From assembly GCA_030427635.1 (NCBI GenBank), contig JAUIBA010000002.1, positions 1 through 64,000 of the forward strand: a stretch of 64,000 nt of DNA. Reading direction: 5' to 3'. This document shows positions 43,987 through 53,110 of the stretch, in pieces. Every line of letters starts with the position of its first letter. Position 1 is the first letter of the stretch. This DNA is from Bacteroidia bacterium. GTDB lineage: Bacteria > Bacteroidota > Bacteroidia > Chitinophagales > Chitinophagaceae. The position numbers and the translations under genes were made by a program. Under the pieces are notes generated by a model. It was not told the origin of the DNA, ran no database searches, and saw nothing but the letters and a program-made list of their open reading frames with translations.

Positions 43987-45897
43987 TTATGCTGCATCAA
44001 TAGCCCTGAAACCTATACCCATTGATCTGCGGGCAAAGGCATCGGTAAGCTCATCCAGTACTCCGGTATCTTCTATGGTAGACGGCACTATATAGGGTAC
44101 GCCATCGGCTATTTTGCAGATGGTCTTACGCAGTATCTTTCCGCTGCGGGTTTTGGGTAGCCGTTTTACTACTATTACATTCTTAAAGTAGGCTACGGGC
44201 CCTATTTTTCCCCGCACCAGCGCTATCAGTTCTTCTTCCAGCACAGCCTCATCTGTCTGTACCCCATCTTTTGTAACAATCAATGCTACCGGTCGCTGCC
44301 CTCTGAGCTCATCGGCTATGCCTACCACGGCACACTCTGCCACTGCTGCATGTTTTGCTACTACCTCTTCCATTTCCCCGGTACTGAGCCGGTGTCCGCT
44401 CACGTTTATGATATCATCTATACGCCCCATTACGTAGAAGTATCCTTCCTCATCTCTGTACCCACTATCTCCCGTAAGGTAATAGCCGGGATAGCGGTCA
44501 AAGTATCCCTTCCTGAACCGCATTTCATTTTCCCACAGGGTAGTGAGGCAGCCGGGAGGCAATGGCAGCTTTACTGCAATATTGCCCTCTGTTCCGTGAG
44601 GTAGTTCTGCGCCGTCTTCGTCCAGCACACGAATGTCATACCCGCATACCGGCCTGCCGGCAGAGCCCGGTTTCAGCTCCTGCCCGCTTATAGATGCCAT
44701 TACACCCAGCATAGGCCATCCGCTCTCTGTTTGCCACCAGTGGTCGGTTACGGGCTTGTTTAGCAGACTGCTTATCCACTGCCATGTGTCTGTATCGCAG
44801 CGCTCGCCGGCCAGAAACAGATGACGGAGTGATGATGTGTCGTATTTCTTCACATAATCGCCATAGGGGTCTTCTTTCTTTATAGCCCGTATAGCGGTAG
44901 GTGCGGTAAACATATGTGTTACCTTATGCTTCTGCACTATGCGCCAGAAGGTGCCGGCATCGGGCATACGTACCGGCTTACCTTCAAACAGTACGGTAGC
45001 GCAGCCATGCAGCAGCGGGCCATATACAATATAGGAGTGGCCCACCACCCAGCCTATATCGCTGGCGGCAAAGAACACCTCGCCCGGTCTTACATCGTAA
45101 AAGTGCTCCATAGAATATTTCAGCGCGGTAGCATAGCCGCCGGTATCTCTTACTATTCCTTTGGGGGTGCCTGTAGTGCCTGATGTATAAAGGATATATA
45201 ATGGGTGTGTGGATGATACTTCCCGGCACCCAACAGTGCCGCACTTCATGAGGGCCATAAAGTCCAGCTCGTTTCGGCCACCCAGGTTATCAAATCCCTC
45301 TTCGCGCCTGTAGTATATCTGATAGTCGGGCTTATGCTTTGCCTCTTCCAGCGCTGCATCTACAAGCTCCTTATAGGGGATGCGCTTGCCAAACTCTATG
45401 CCATAGCTTGCCGATATAATGAGCTTAGGCCGGGCATCATCTATGCGCATAGCCAGCTCGTGCGGAGCAAAGCCCCCAAACACTACCGAGTGGATAGCTC
45501 CTATACGGGCACATGCCAGCATGGCAATGACCGCCTGGGGTATCATAGGCATATATATAATAACGGTGCTCCCCTCACCCACGCCCAGGTTTCTCATGCC
45601 GGCAGCAAATTTTGAAACGCTGTCCAGCAGTTGTTTATAAGTAATTACCTGCGACTTTCCGGTAGCGGGCGACTCGTATATAATGGCTGGTCGTAATCCG
45701 TTCCCGGCTTCTACATGCGCATCCAGGCAAAGGTTGCTCATATTAAGCCTGCCATCTGCAAACCAGTTGCTATGTCCTGACTCGTCATAGCTAAGCACTT
45801 CTGCCGGCGGGACATGCCAATTAATGTTAGCTGCCTGATCTGCCCAGAATTGCTCCTTGTTTTCAATACTCTCCCGATAAATTTCTGCATATCCCAT
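43987..45897 (-). CDS. prpE: Acyl-CoA synthetase, probably propionyl-CoA synthetase
   Basis: The 636-residue AMP-forming synthetase activates a short carboxylic acid with ATP and CoA. Motifs are the AMP-binding YTSGTTGTPKGIVRDTGGYA, the adenylate stretch DHWWQTESGWPMLG, YLTGDSGYRDEEGYFYV and the C-terminal catalytic lysine in PKTRSGKILRK. The N-terminus (YRESIENKEQFWADQAANI) and VRDTGGYATALKYSMEHFYDVRPGEVFF resemble PrpE more than Acs, but substrate assignment by eye is uncertain. It is followed upstream on the same strand by a receiver protein and a symporter-kinase, linking it to fatty-acid sensing. Confidence 0.85.
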   Translation of the reverse strand: MGYAEIYRESIENKEQFWADQAANINWHVPPAEVLSYDESGHSNWFADGRLNMSNLCLDAHVEAGNGLRPAIIYESPATGKSQVITYKQLLDSVSKFAAGMRNLGVGEGSTVIIYMPMIPQAVIAMLACARIGAIHSVVFGGFAPHELAMRIDDARPKLIISASYGIEFGKRIPYKELVDAALEEAKHKPDYQIYYRREEGFDNLGGRNELDFMALMKCGTVGCREVSSTHPLYILYTSGTTGTPKGIVRDTGGYATALKYSMEHFYDVRPGEVFFAASDIGWVVGHSYIVYGPLLHGCATVLFEGKPVRMPDAGTFWRIVQKHKVTHMFTAPTAIRAIKKEDPYGDYVKKYDTSSLRHLFLAGERCDTDTWQWISSLLNKPVTDHWWQTESGWPMLGVMASISGQELKPGSAGRPVCGYDIRVLDEDGAELPHGTEGNIAVKLPLPPGCLTTLWENEMRFRKGYFDRYPGYYLTGDSGYRDEEGYFYVMGRIDDIINVSGHRLSTGEMEEVVAKHAAVAECAVVGIADELRGQRPVALIVTKDGVQTDEAVLEEELIALVRGKIGPVAYFKNVIVVKRLPKTRSGKILRKTICKIADGVPYIVPSTIEDTGVLDELTDAFARRSMGIGFRAIDAA

Positions 45898-45980
45898 ATC
45901 CTGAATTTTTTTCGTGACATACGAAAATTAGTTCATTCATGTGGAGAAGTGACAATATGTATACCAAATAACCAGAAAAA

Positions 45981-46352
45981 TTATTCGGCCAGCAGCTCGT
46001 TTATGTGGCGGGCAATGTCCCTTGTAGAAAAGGGCTTGCATATGTATCGGGCGGCACCCAGCTGCAGCCCTTTTTCTATATCGGTCTCCTGGGTGCGGGC
46101 GCTGATGAAGACTACAATGATATCCTTTGTTTTCTCATTTGCCTTTATATAACGGCATATGGAAAAGCCATCCACATCGGGCATCATTACATCCAGCAGC
46201 AGCAGGTGGGGGTGAAATGAATTGATAGCTTCTACCGCCTCGGCACCATTGCGCGCTATCATCACATCGTGACCTGCCTTTTTCATTACAAACTCAAGAG
46301 ACATGAGTATGTACGGATCATCATCTACAACCAGGATACGTTTCATCGGCAT
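45981..46352 (-). CDS. Single-domain response regulator beside the symporter-kinase
   Basis: The protein of about 123 residues is a receiver domain only: Asp10-Asp11-Asp12 pocket, phosphoacceptor Asp54 in LLLDVMMPDVDGF, switch residue in VVFISARTQ and Lys-Pro in YICKPF. It lies 45 bases after the symporter-histidine kinase gene and is its probable partner. CrbR/CbrB partners of such kinases normally have DNA-binding output domains; this one has none. An alternative start is the ATG at 46346. Confidence 0.9.
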   Translation of the reverse strand: MPMKRILVVDDDPYILMSLEFVMKKAGHDVMIARNGAEAVEAINSFHPHLLLLDVMMPDVDGFSICRYIKANEKTKDIIVVFISARTQETDIEKGLQLGAARYICKPFSTRDIARHINELLAE

Positions 46353-46399
46353 CAAAAATAGCAGATAATATTATGCCACCACCACCAATGCCGGAATTA

Positions 46400-49087
46400 T
46401 TATATATCAAACGGGAGGGCGAATATAAATCTTGCGCCTTCCGGCATGCGGTTTTCTACCCATATACGCCCGCCATGCATTTCCATTATGCGCTTACATA
46501 TGGCCAGGCCCAGACCACTGCCTTCAGGCTTGCGCAGATTCTGGTCCTGCGCCTGAAAGAACTTTTCAAATATCCGGGTATGCAACTGTACCGGTACACC
46601 CCGGCCATTATCTTCTATCCACACAAAAATCTCTCCGTTTTCCTGACGGATGGATACATCTACCTGCCCGCCGGTAGCCGGTACATATTTCAGCGCATTG
46701 GCTATGAGGTTATATCCTACCTGCCTTATCAGGTCACGGTCGCACTGCACAATGAGCATACTGGCGGGGTTATGAAATGATATGGTAATGCCTTTTGGCT
46801 GTGCGAGGGGCGTAAGTGCGGTAATAACTTCCTGCATGAGCCGGGAAATATCTACTGCATGCAGATGCAGTTTTTGCCTGCCCGACTCATACTTTTCAAG
46901 GTTCAGCACCTGAGTTATGAGATAACTCAGGCGTTCTATCTCGGTAACAATATTCCCCAGATACTCCTGCCGTAGCGGTTCTTCCATATCGGGGTTGTCA
47001 TAAACAATTTCAGACATGGCCCGTATAGATGTAAGCGGGGTTCTTAGCTCATGTGTTACCGTATAAAGGAACTCATCTTTAATAGCATCGGCCTGCCGTA
47101 GCTGGTCGTTAGCCTCCTGTAGTAAATGAGTAGCCCGGGTAAGCTCTATCGACTTTTTTCTTAGTTCCTTATTCAGCTCCAGTGCCTGCTGCGATTCTTT
47201 TACTATGTTCAGTACCTCTTCCACACTTATCTGCTCTTCCCGTGTGGCATTGCTTATCATAAACCGTGCAGATGCAGAGCCTATCACCCCCGATAGTATC
47301 TTTTCTGCAAAGACCACTATTCTGGGGTCGGCCTCGGGCTCCTGTGTACTTATCTGATTTCTGTGTGCATAGGAGGCAATGAGGTTATATGCCCGCTCGC
47401 GCCCGATAAAGCCAGATACCAGCCGACGGATATCTGCAATGTAGGCAGTACCCTTCCATACCGCCCCACGCTGAAATTCATCGTCATTCAGGTCTGTAAA
47501 TATCTCTGCCTGAACCAGCTCTTCAGAGCTGAGTGTGGACAATACAGAAACGACTATGTAGCACAACAGATTAATAAGCAGACTCCAGAACAGGGAGTGT
47601 GCCAGCATACCAAAGTCAGTGAGCCCCAGCAGCGCCTGTGGTCTGAGCCAGCTGATACCCCATGGGCCGGCATCAAGTACAGATTTACCTATAAAGCCTG
47701 CACCTGCAAATGAAGGAAAAATGAGTGTATAAAACCACACAACAAACCCCGATATAATCCCGGCCACAGCCCCCTTGCGCGATGCATACTTCCAATACAA
47801 CCCACCGAAAACGGCAGGAGCAAACTGAGCAACAGCAGCCATGGAAACCACACCAATAGATACCAGAGAGAAATAGGCCGCTATATACCGGTCATACAGA
47901 TACGCCAGCAGGAGAATGGCAAAGATGCTGACCCGCCGAACGAGCAAGATGCGTGAGGACAACTCCATTTCAGCGCTCCGCTTGTGTAATGAGCGTAGAA
48001 ATGTGGGAAATACCAGATGATTGCTGACCATTGTAGCCAATGCAATTGTCTCTACGATAATCATACCACTGGCTGCCGACAGGCCACCTATATAAACAAA
48101 AACAGCAAGCGTGTGTGCATGTGCAAAAAGAGGTACAGACAGCACATAAGTATCTGCATCTACACCGGCAGGTAGCAGATGCTTTCCTGCAATGGCGATG
48201 GGCACAACAAATATGTTTATGGCCAGCAGGTATAATGGGAATAACCAGGCCGCACGGCGCAGGTGCCTTACATCTGTATTTTCAATAACGGCCACCTGAA
48301 ACTGCCGGGGTAGTAATATTACGGCCAGCATAGCCACCAGCAGCATAGCCAGCCAGTTACTGTAACCACCGGCTGGCGCCAGCCCCAGAAATTGCATAAA
48401 ATGCTGCTCCCGGGCTACATCAAAAAGATTACCAAAGCCATTGTAAAGACCCCACGTAACAAATATCCCTGCTGCTATAAAAACTATCAGCTTTACTACC
48501 GACTCAAACGCAATAGCGGCGACAATACCCCGATGACGCTCTGAAGCATCTACAGACCGGGTGCCAAACAGTACAATGAAAGCGGCCATCACCACCGCTA
48601 TCACAAAAGAATTGTCGGGGAATGCATGGTCACCGCCGGATACGGAGTTGCCGGTAATCATCTGAAAGCTATTGGAAATAGCTTTTAGCTGCAGTGCTAT
48701 GTAGGGGATGATACCCAGCACACAGCAGAGTGTAACTATGATACCTAATGAAAAGTTCTTTCCGTACCGTGTGGATATAAAGTCGGCAATACTGCTTATG
48801 CGTTGTGTTTTACAGATGTGTATTATTTTCTGCAGTACCGGTATAAACATGGCGCACATAACAGATGGGCCCAGATATATGGTAAGAAAGTCAGCGCCAC
48901 TTACAGCGGCCCTGCCCACACTGCCGTAATATGTCCATCCGGTACAATACACAGCCAGCGAAAGAGCATATATCCAGGAGCTACCCGTTTGCTTTTCTTC
49001 CTGGTTGCGACGCTCTACCAGGTAGGCAATAATAAACAGTATTGCCAGATAGCTGAGAGATATGGTAATGATAAGGAGACTACTCAT
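46400..49087 (-). CDS. Sodium/solute symporter-histidine kinase fusion (CrbS/CbrA-like)
   Basis: The protein of about 895 residues joins an SLC5-type transporter of about 13 helices (1-500; GWTYYGSVGRAAVSGADFLTIYLGPS, AFVYIGGLSAASGMIIVETIA) to a cytosolic kinase. A connector (about 555-650) and coiled coil lead to HisKA with the phospho-His in FLYTVTHELRTPLTS. The ATPase domain has LIANALKYV, VWIEDNGRGV and GSGLGLAICKR. In Vibrio and Pseudomonas such proteins (CrbS, CbrA) sense substrates such as acetate and control acs or carbon use. The ATG at 49087 overlaps the upstream 71-residue gene by 8 bases, a sign of coupling. Confidence 0.92.
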   Translation of the reverse strand: MSSLLIITISLSYLAILFIIAYLVERRNQEEKQTGSSWIYALSLAVYCTGWTYYGSVGRAAVSGADFLTIYLGPSVMCAMFIPVLQKIIHICKTQRISSIADFISTRYGKNFSLGIIVTLCCVLGIIPYIALQLKAISNSFQMITGNSVSGGDHAFPDNSFVIAVVMAAFIVLFGTRSVDASERHRGIVAAIAFESVVKLIVFIAAGIFVTWGLYNGFGNLFDVAREQHFMQFLGLAPAGGYSNWLAMLLVAMLAVILLPRQFQVAVIENTDVRHLRRAAWLFPLYLLAINIFVVPIAIAGKHLLPAGVDADTYVLSVPLFAHAHTLAVFVYIGGLSAASGMIIVETIALATMVSNHLVFPTFLRSLHKRSAEMELSSRILLVRRVSIFAILLLAYLYDRYIAAYFSLVSIGVVSMAAVAQFAPAVFGGLYWKYASRKGAVAGIISGFVVWFYTLIFPSFAGAGFIGKSVLDAGPWGISWLRPQALLGLTDFGMLAHSLFWSLLINLLCYIVVSVLSTLSSEELVQAEIFTDLNDDEFQRGAVWKGTAYIADIRRLVSGFIGRERAYNLIASYAHRNQISTQEPEADPRIVVFAEKILSGVIGSASARFMISNATREEQISVEEVLNIVKESQQALELNKELRKKSIELTRATHLLQEANDQLRQADAIKDEFLYTVTHELRTPLTSIRAMSEIVYDNPDMEEPLRQEYLGNIVTEIERLSYLITQVLNLEKYESGRQKLHLHAVDISRLMQEVITALTPLAQPKGITISFHNPASMLIVQCDRDLIRQVGYNLIANALKYVPATGGQVDVSIRQENGEIFVWIEDNGRGVPVQLHTRIFEKFFQAQDQNLRKPEGSGLGLAICKRIMEMHGGRIWVENRMPEGARFIFALPFDI

Positions 49088-49295
49088 CGCCTGTGTTTTT
49101 AGAGCCGGCCCCCTTTCTGCCGGAAATATAAAGCAGTACAATACTGCCTATCCATACAGAACCCAGAAACAAATACAAAGCGGGGATGCCGCCAATGCTG
49201 CCCGCATGCTCGGTTACCGACAGTAGCGGATAGTTAAGCAGCAGCAGCAGCAGTGCTGCTATGAGTAAATTGATGGTTCTTCTTCTGTGATACAC
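49080..49295 (-). CDS. Small two-helix membrane protein coupled to the symporter-kinase
   Basis: The protein of about 71 residues (from GTG at 49295) has two hydrophobic helices (TINLLIAALLLLLLNYPLL; YLFLGSVWIGSIVLLYISG) and a basic start (YHRRR). Its stop overlaps the symporter-kinase start by 8 bases. The layout recalls yjcH-actP, where a small two-helix protein precedes the acetate symporter. A TTG at 49334 is in frame but lies inside a terminator hairpin, so GTG is preferred. Confidence 0.7.
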   Translation of the reverse strand: MYHRRRTINLLIAALLLLLLNYPLLSVTEHAGSIGGIPALYLFLGSVWIGSIVLLYISGRKGAGSKNTGDE

Positions 49296-49309
49296 TATGG
49301 TAATATTAC

Positions 49310-49342
49310 AAAAAAAACGAGCCAACCGTAACAACGGCTGGC
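49310..49342 (-). terminator. Terminator of the 73-residue membrane gene
   Basis: On the minus strand GCCAGCCGT-tgtt-ACGGTTGGC (one mismatch) is followed by a run of eight T residues, 25 bases beyond the stop codon of 49367-49588. It separates that gene from the symporter-kinase pair. Confidence 0.85.
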
Positions 49343-49366
49343 CCGCAGAGATAATCCCGTTATCTG

Positions 49367-49588
49367 TTACACATCATCATACTCACCCATGAGCGCATAT
49401 GTGCCGAATGTGAGTAGTCCCCCTACTATGATGGGTGTTAATACAAACAGGATTACAATACCGAATACCAGGTCGTCCTGTCTGCCCGAGGTGAGCCTGG
49501 GGATACCAAAAGTGAAAATGCAAAACCATGCGGCAGCTAATGCAAGTATCAGCCATATTAATCCGCTTATTCTTCTTATTTTATTCAT
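49367..49588 (-). CDS. Small two-helix membrane protein
   Basis: The 73-residue protein has two hydrophobic helices (ISGLIWLILALAAAWFCIF; LVFGIVILFVLTPIIVGGL), a basic N-terminus and an acidic tail (MGEYDDV). It lies 17 bases after the MFS transporter gene and ends at a clear terminator, so it is likely the last gene of the porin-MFS-membrane protein unit. It could be a transporter accessory subunit; I do not recognise a family. Confidence 0.65.
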   Translation of the reverse strand: MNKIRRISGLIWLILALAAAWFCIFTFGIPRLTSGRQDDLVFGIVILFVLTPIIVGGLLTFGTYALMGEYDDV

Positions 49589-49605
49589 GATAAAGATGTT
49601 TAGCG

Positions 49606-51132
49606 TTAATCAATTGCTTTCTTTTTTCCGTTTATGTACAGCACTCCTATTGCAAAGCACACAGCACCAATAATGATGGGGTACCAGAGCCCTTCCAGAT
49701 ACCATTCAGACAGGCCGCTTTCTTTAGACCGGGTAACAAGGTAGGTAGCCACCGTAGGCAATAGGCCACCAAAAATTCCATTACCCACATGATAGGGCAA
49801 TGACATAGATGTGTAACGTATCCTTACCGGGAACATTTCTACCAGAAATGCTGCTATTGGTCCGTACACAATAGTCACAAATATTACCTGAATGAATACC
49901 AGAAATATCATTTGCCATTTGTCAGAGCTGTTCAGTAGCACAGACTTAGATACTTTCGGCTTTGGTGTTTCTGCGGTAATGCTGGTGGATACTGTAACCG
50001 CGCTATCTACTGTGTATGTAGTACCATCGGCATAGCAGCGTACAGATGTATAGGTAATCAGAGAGTCTGTACCTGAAACCACTTTTGCTGCTCTGCTTTC
50101 CTTTCTCATGTCTACCAGTTCTGAGCGGCTGGATACGGTACACACTTCATACATCTTTTTGTATATAGGCCTGTAGGAAAGGATTGCCAGCAGCATACCT
50201 GCCATCATAACTTTCTTCCTGCCTATGCGGTCACTGAGCCCACCGAAGACCACAAATAACGGAGTAGCCATTATCAGCGCTATGGCAACAAGGCTATCTG
50301 TCTGCGCACTGTCTACATTACACACCTTTTGTATAAAGCTGAGCGCATAGAACTGTCCGGTGTACCAGATGACACCCTGCCCCATAGTGGCACCGAAAAG
50401 TGCCAGCAGCACAAACTTCATATTCAGCTTGTTGCCAAAGCTTTCTTTCAGTGGGTTGGTACTTACTTTGCCCTCTGCTTTTGCTTTTGCAAACAAAGGA
50501 GATTCGTGCATGTTTCTGCGGATGACGTACGATATTATAATCATGATAATGGATACCCAGAAAGGTACACGCCAGCCCCATGCATCAAACTGATCTTTAG
50601 ACAGGATAGTTTTTGTAGTAAGTATTACCAGCAGAGATACAAACAGGCCTACTGTTGCCGTAGTCTGTATCCAGGATGTCCAGTAGCCGCGCCGGTTTGC
50701 AGGAGCATGCTCTGCCACATAAGTAGCCGCACCACCATACTCGCCACCCAGTGCCAGGCCCTGTAGCAGTCGCAGGAGGAGTACCACCAGCGGAGCGAAA
50801 AAGCCTATTGTATCATACCCGGGCACACAGCCTATCAGAAATGTTGCACCACCCATCAGCAGCAGTGTCATCATGAAGGTGTATTTACGTCCTATGAGAT
50901 CGCCCAGACGTCCGAAAAACAATGCGCCAAACGGGCGTACTACAAAGCCCGCAGCAAACGTGGCCAGAGTAGAAAGAAACGCAGCTGTAGGATTGGTTTG
51001 CGGAAAGAACTTTGTAGAGATAGTAGCTGCCAGACTTCCGAATATATAGAAGTCATACCACTCAATGAGCGTGCCTACAGACGATGCTGAAATGACGCGC
51101 CATATGCTGTTAGTATTGTTTTGAGAAGACAT
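49606..51132 (-). CDS. MFS transporter of the metabolite:H+ symporter (MHS) type
   Basis: The 508-residue transporter opens with the MHS signatures SSVGTLIEWYDFYIFGSLA and FVVRPFGALFFGRLGDLIGRKYTF. ALGGEYGGAATYVAEHAP follows, then a second GRKKVM motif after helix 8. Between helices 8 and 9 there is an insertion of about 75 residues (about 338-410: rich in Ser, Thr and Val, with RCYADGTTYTVDSAV), absent from typical 430-residue members such as ProP and KgtP. Substrates in the family include dicarboxylates, proline and betaine. Its place between a porin-like gene and short-chain synthetases hints at organic-acid uptake. Confidence 0.88.
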   Translation of the reverse strand: MSSQNNTNSIWRVISASSVGTLIEWYDFYIFGSLAATISTKFFPQTNPTAAFLSTLATFAAGFVVRPFGALFFGRLGDLIGRKYTFMMTLLLMGGATFLIGCVPGYDTIGFFAPLVVLLLRLLQGLALGGEYGGAATYVAEHAPANRRGYWTSWIQTTATVGLFVSLLVILTTKTILSKDQFDAWGWRVPFWVSIIMIIISYVIRRNMHESPLFAKAKAEGKVSTNPLKESFGNKLNMKFVLLALFGATMGQGVIWYTGQFYALSFIQKVCNVDSAQTDSLVAIALIMATPLFVVFGGLSDRIGRKKVMMAGMLLAILSYRPIYKKMYEVCTVSSRSELVDMRKESRAAKVVSGTDSLITYTSVRCYADGTTYTVDSAVTVSTSITAETPKPKVSKSVLLNSSDKWQMIFLVFIQVIFVTIVYGPIAAFLVEMFPVRIRYTSMSLPYHVGNGIFGGLLPTVATYLVTRSKESGLSEWYLEGLWYPIIIGAVCFAIGVLYINGKKKAID

Positions 51133-51167
51133 ATTGAATGTTTTTGTGCATGAATTGAATTAGTGAA

Positions 51168-52562
51168 TTACAATGCTATCTGGAGTTGCATGATCAGTTC
51201 TCCCTTACGGTCTTTCAGCTCTTTTGTAGCAGCATCATATAGCGGGCGAGAGGAGTACTGTGCAGTAATTTTTGCATTGTGGGCATCCAGGTACAGGTTG
51301 GCCCCGGCATCCCAGTAGTTGCCGGCCGCTTTTAGAGCGTCAAAGTTTTTATATGCAATAGATGCTATGGGCTGCAGGCGGAATTTTTTACTGATAGATT
51401 TTGGCAGCAGGAGTCCGGCCTGTACGTGGGCTATAGATCCGGTACCCAACAGCACTCTGGAGTTGCCGGGACCTTCCAGTACTCTGTCTGCAGCGGGTAT
51501 TGCAGTATTGGTAGTGCCTGTGTTCATTATACCTGTGGTACGCAGATAGTTGGGCCCATAATTGTAGGAATAGTAAACACCGTAGGCCGTAATAGCCATA
51601 TTCTTCTCTTTATTACCCACGGGCATATCCAGAAATACATCTGCGCCAAAGAGAGAAATGTCATGACTCTGCAGCACACCTGCAGCATCTGAACTTTTTG
51701 TTCCCCGGGCCTGCTGGTAGAAACCGGCACCTATATTGAACACTTTTTTAGAGCCTATGTATGAGCCTACTCTGTATGGCAGCAGGTTGCTTTCCTGGTC
51801 CAGAAACTGATAATCGAAATAGCCACAAAAAGCAGCAGCGGCATCGCCGCTGTTATCCACGGCTATACCAGTACTATCTGCAGGTTTTATACTGGTAGCA
51901 AAGGGCTTGTTCAGCGCTATCTGATAGTGAAATTTCTTGTAAGCGCCTTTTGCATATACTCCATATTGCCTTGCAAACTGATCGGCATTTTCAATAGTGT
52001 ACCAGTTATATACAGGAGCATCTATCATGAGAAAAGTGAGGGTACTTGCACAGCTGAGCCGGGATACTCCGTTCCAGTAATGAAGTCCTGCACCCATAGA
52101 AAGTGAAAATGGGTTTTTATTCCCTTCAGCATTTACGGAGGGTACTATAGCATATTCATTATAGGCGTCGTGAAAAAAGAGTTGTGGTTTCTTACCCTGT
52201 CCATAACCACCGGTGCCAGATGTGCCGGTAGCGCCACCGTTCAGGAAGGTTTGATTGTTGATGCCATAGTGCATCACAATAATGTATCGGGGAGTAATCT
52301 GTGCATAGGCAAGCATTCGTAGTCTGCGTGCTCCTATATCCATTGTATTGTCTGATGGTGTACTGTTTATGAGTGTGCCGGGATTGTTATCTGTAGACCG
52401 GGCCCATATCTGGCTCCACATCAGGAATCTGATATACTTCTTCCCTGTGGGGTCCAGACTCATCTTTAATCCACCTCCATAATGCTCAGAGTTTTGTGCA
52501 GCTGCAATACCGGGCAGGCACATTGCAGCGAATGCTGATAAAGTAATGATGGCTCTTTTCAT
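51168..52562 (-). CDS. Porin-like outer-membrane protein
   Basis: The 464-residue protein has a signal peptide (cleavage after GIAAAQ). It shows amphipathic strands ending at FRLQPIASIAYKNF, ANLYLDAHNAKITAQYSS and ELIMQLQIAL, consistent with a beta-barrel of 16 or more strands. The N-terminal mature part (GGGLKMSLDPTGKKYIRFLMWSQIWARSTDNNPG) is seen in Bacteroidota porins encoded near transporters. It starts 35 bases before the MFS gene on the same strand, so the pair may move one substrate across both membranes. Confidence 0.75.
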   Translation of the reverse strand: MKRAIITLSAFAAMCLPGIAAAQNSEHYGGGLKMSLDPTGKKYIRFLMWSQIWARSTDNNPGTLINSTPSDNTMDIGARRLRMLAYAQITPRYIIVMHYGINNQTFLNGGATGTSGTGGYGQGKKPQLFFHDAYNEYAIVPSVNAEGNKNPFSLSMGAGLHYWNGVSRLSCASTLTFLMIDAPVYNWYTIENADQFARQYGVYAKGAYKKFHYQIALNKPFATSIKPADSTGIAVDNSGDAAAAFCGYFDYQFLDQESNLLPYRVGSYIGSKKVFNIGAGFYQQARGTKSSDAAGVLQSHDISLFGADVFLDMPVGNKEKNMAITAYGVYYSYNYGPNYLRTTGIMNTGTTNTAIPAADRVLEGPGNSRVLLGTGSIAHVQAGLLLPKSISKKFRLQPIASIAYKNFDALKAAGNYWDAGANLYLDAHNAKITAQYSSRPLYDAATKELKDRKGELIMQLQIAL

Positions 52563-52665
52563 GTCCGTTGTTTTTTGTTAAAAAATCTGTTAAAACAAAT
52601 TTTCACAGAATCACCGGAGAGAAAAATTCCCATATATATCCGTGGTAAGCAGATACTTTATAAGG

Positions 52666-53088
52666 CTAATTACGCCTGAATCGTTCCCATTTTATCACCA
52701 TGAATTTGTCACCTAATTCTGTTATTACACAGCCTGCGCCGTGAAGACTGTCTTTATCAGAGAAAAAGCTCACCAATTCAGCATGTGTAAGCACTTTATA
52801 GGTGGGGCGGTATTCGAAGTTTTCAGGTGCTTTTATGTTGTATCTGCGCACCCAGTTCATAACAGATACATGGCTCACACCCAGTATGCGCTCTATCTCA
52901 CGAAAGGTAAGCCCTTCAATGTACAGCTGGAGCGCTTTTATGACATAATACGGGTCAATGCTTTTTCCCTCTTTCAGCACAGAAAAGAAGTAGCCACATT
53001 CCTTGCATTTATATCGCTGCTTTCCTTTGGCAGTGCCACTCTTCACTATGTTTTCGTGCTTGCATCGGGGACAGGATATTTCTTTCAT
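52666..53088 (-). CDS. IS1-type zinc-ribbon HTH protein lacking a transposase catalytic domain
   Basis: The 140-residue protein has the N-terminal half of an IS1-type transposase. A zinc ribbon (Cys6-x2-Cys9 in CPRCKHENIV and a second CKECGYFF pair) is followed by a helix-turn-helix (about 50-85; LYIEGLTFREIERILGVSHVSVMNWVRR). The DDE nuclease part is missing; residues 95-140 instead form a short unique domain with GAGCVITELGDKFMVIKWERF. The frame is intact and there are no inverted repeats around it, so it is likely a domesticated regulator. It is divergent from acs with a 124-base gap holding a tandem repeat. Confidence 0.78.
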   Translation of the reverse strand: MKEISCPRCKHENIVKSGTAKGKQRYKCKECGYFFSVLKEGKSIDPYYVIKALQLYIEGLTFREIERILGVSHVSVMNWVRRYNIKAPENFEYRPTYKVLTHAELVSFFSDKDSLHGAGCVITELGDKFMVIKWERFRRN

Positions 53089-53110
53089 ATTCTAAATTTA
53101 CATAGCCGGA

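Noticed and set aside
45960-45974. TATACCAAATAACCA upstream of the prpE-like gene, similar to the acs repeats
   Set aside because: Single copy with 12 of 15 matches; the core TATACCAA occurs elsewhere in the window (for example near 2668, 5527 and 13363), so it is not specific.
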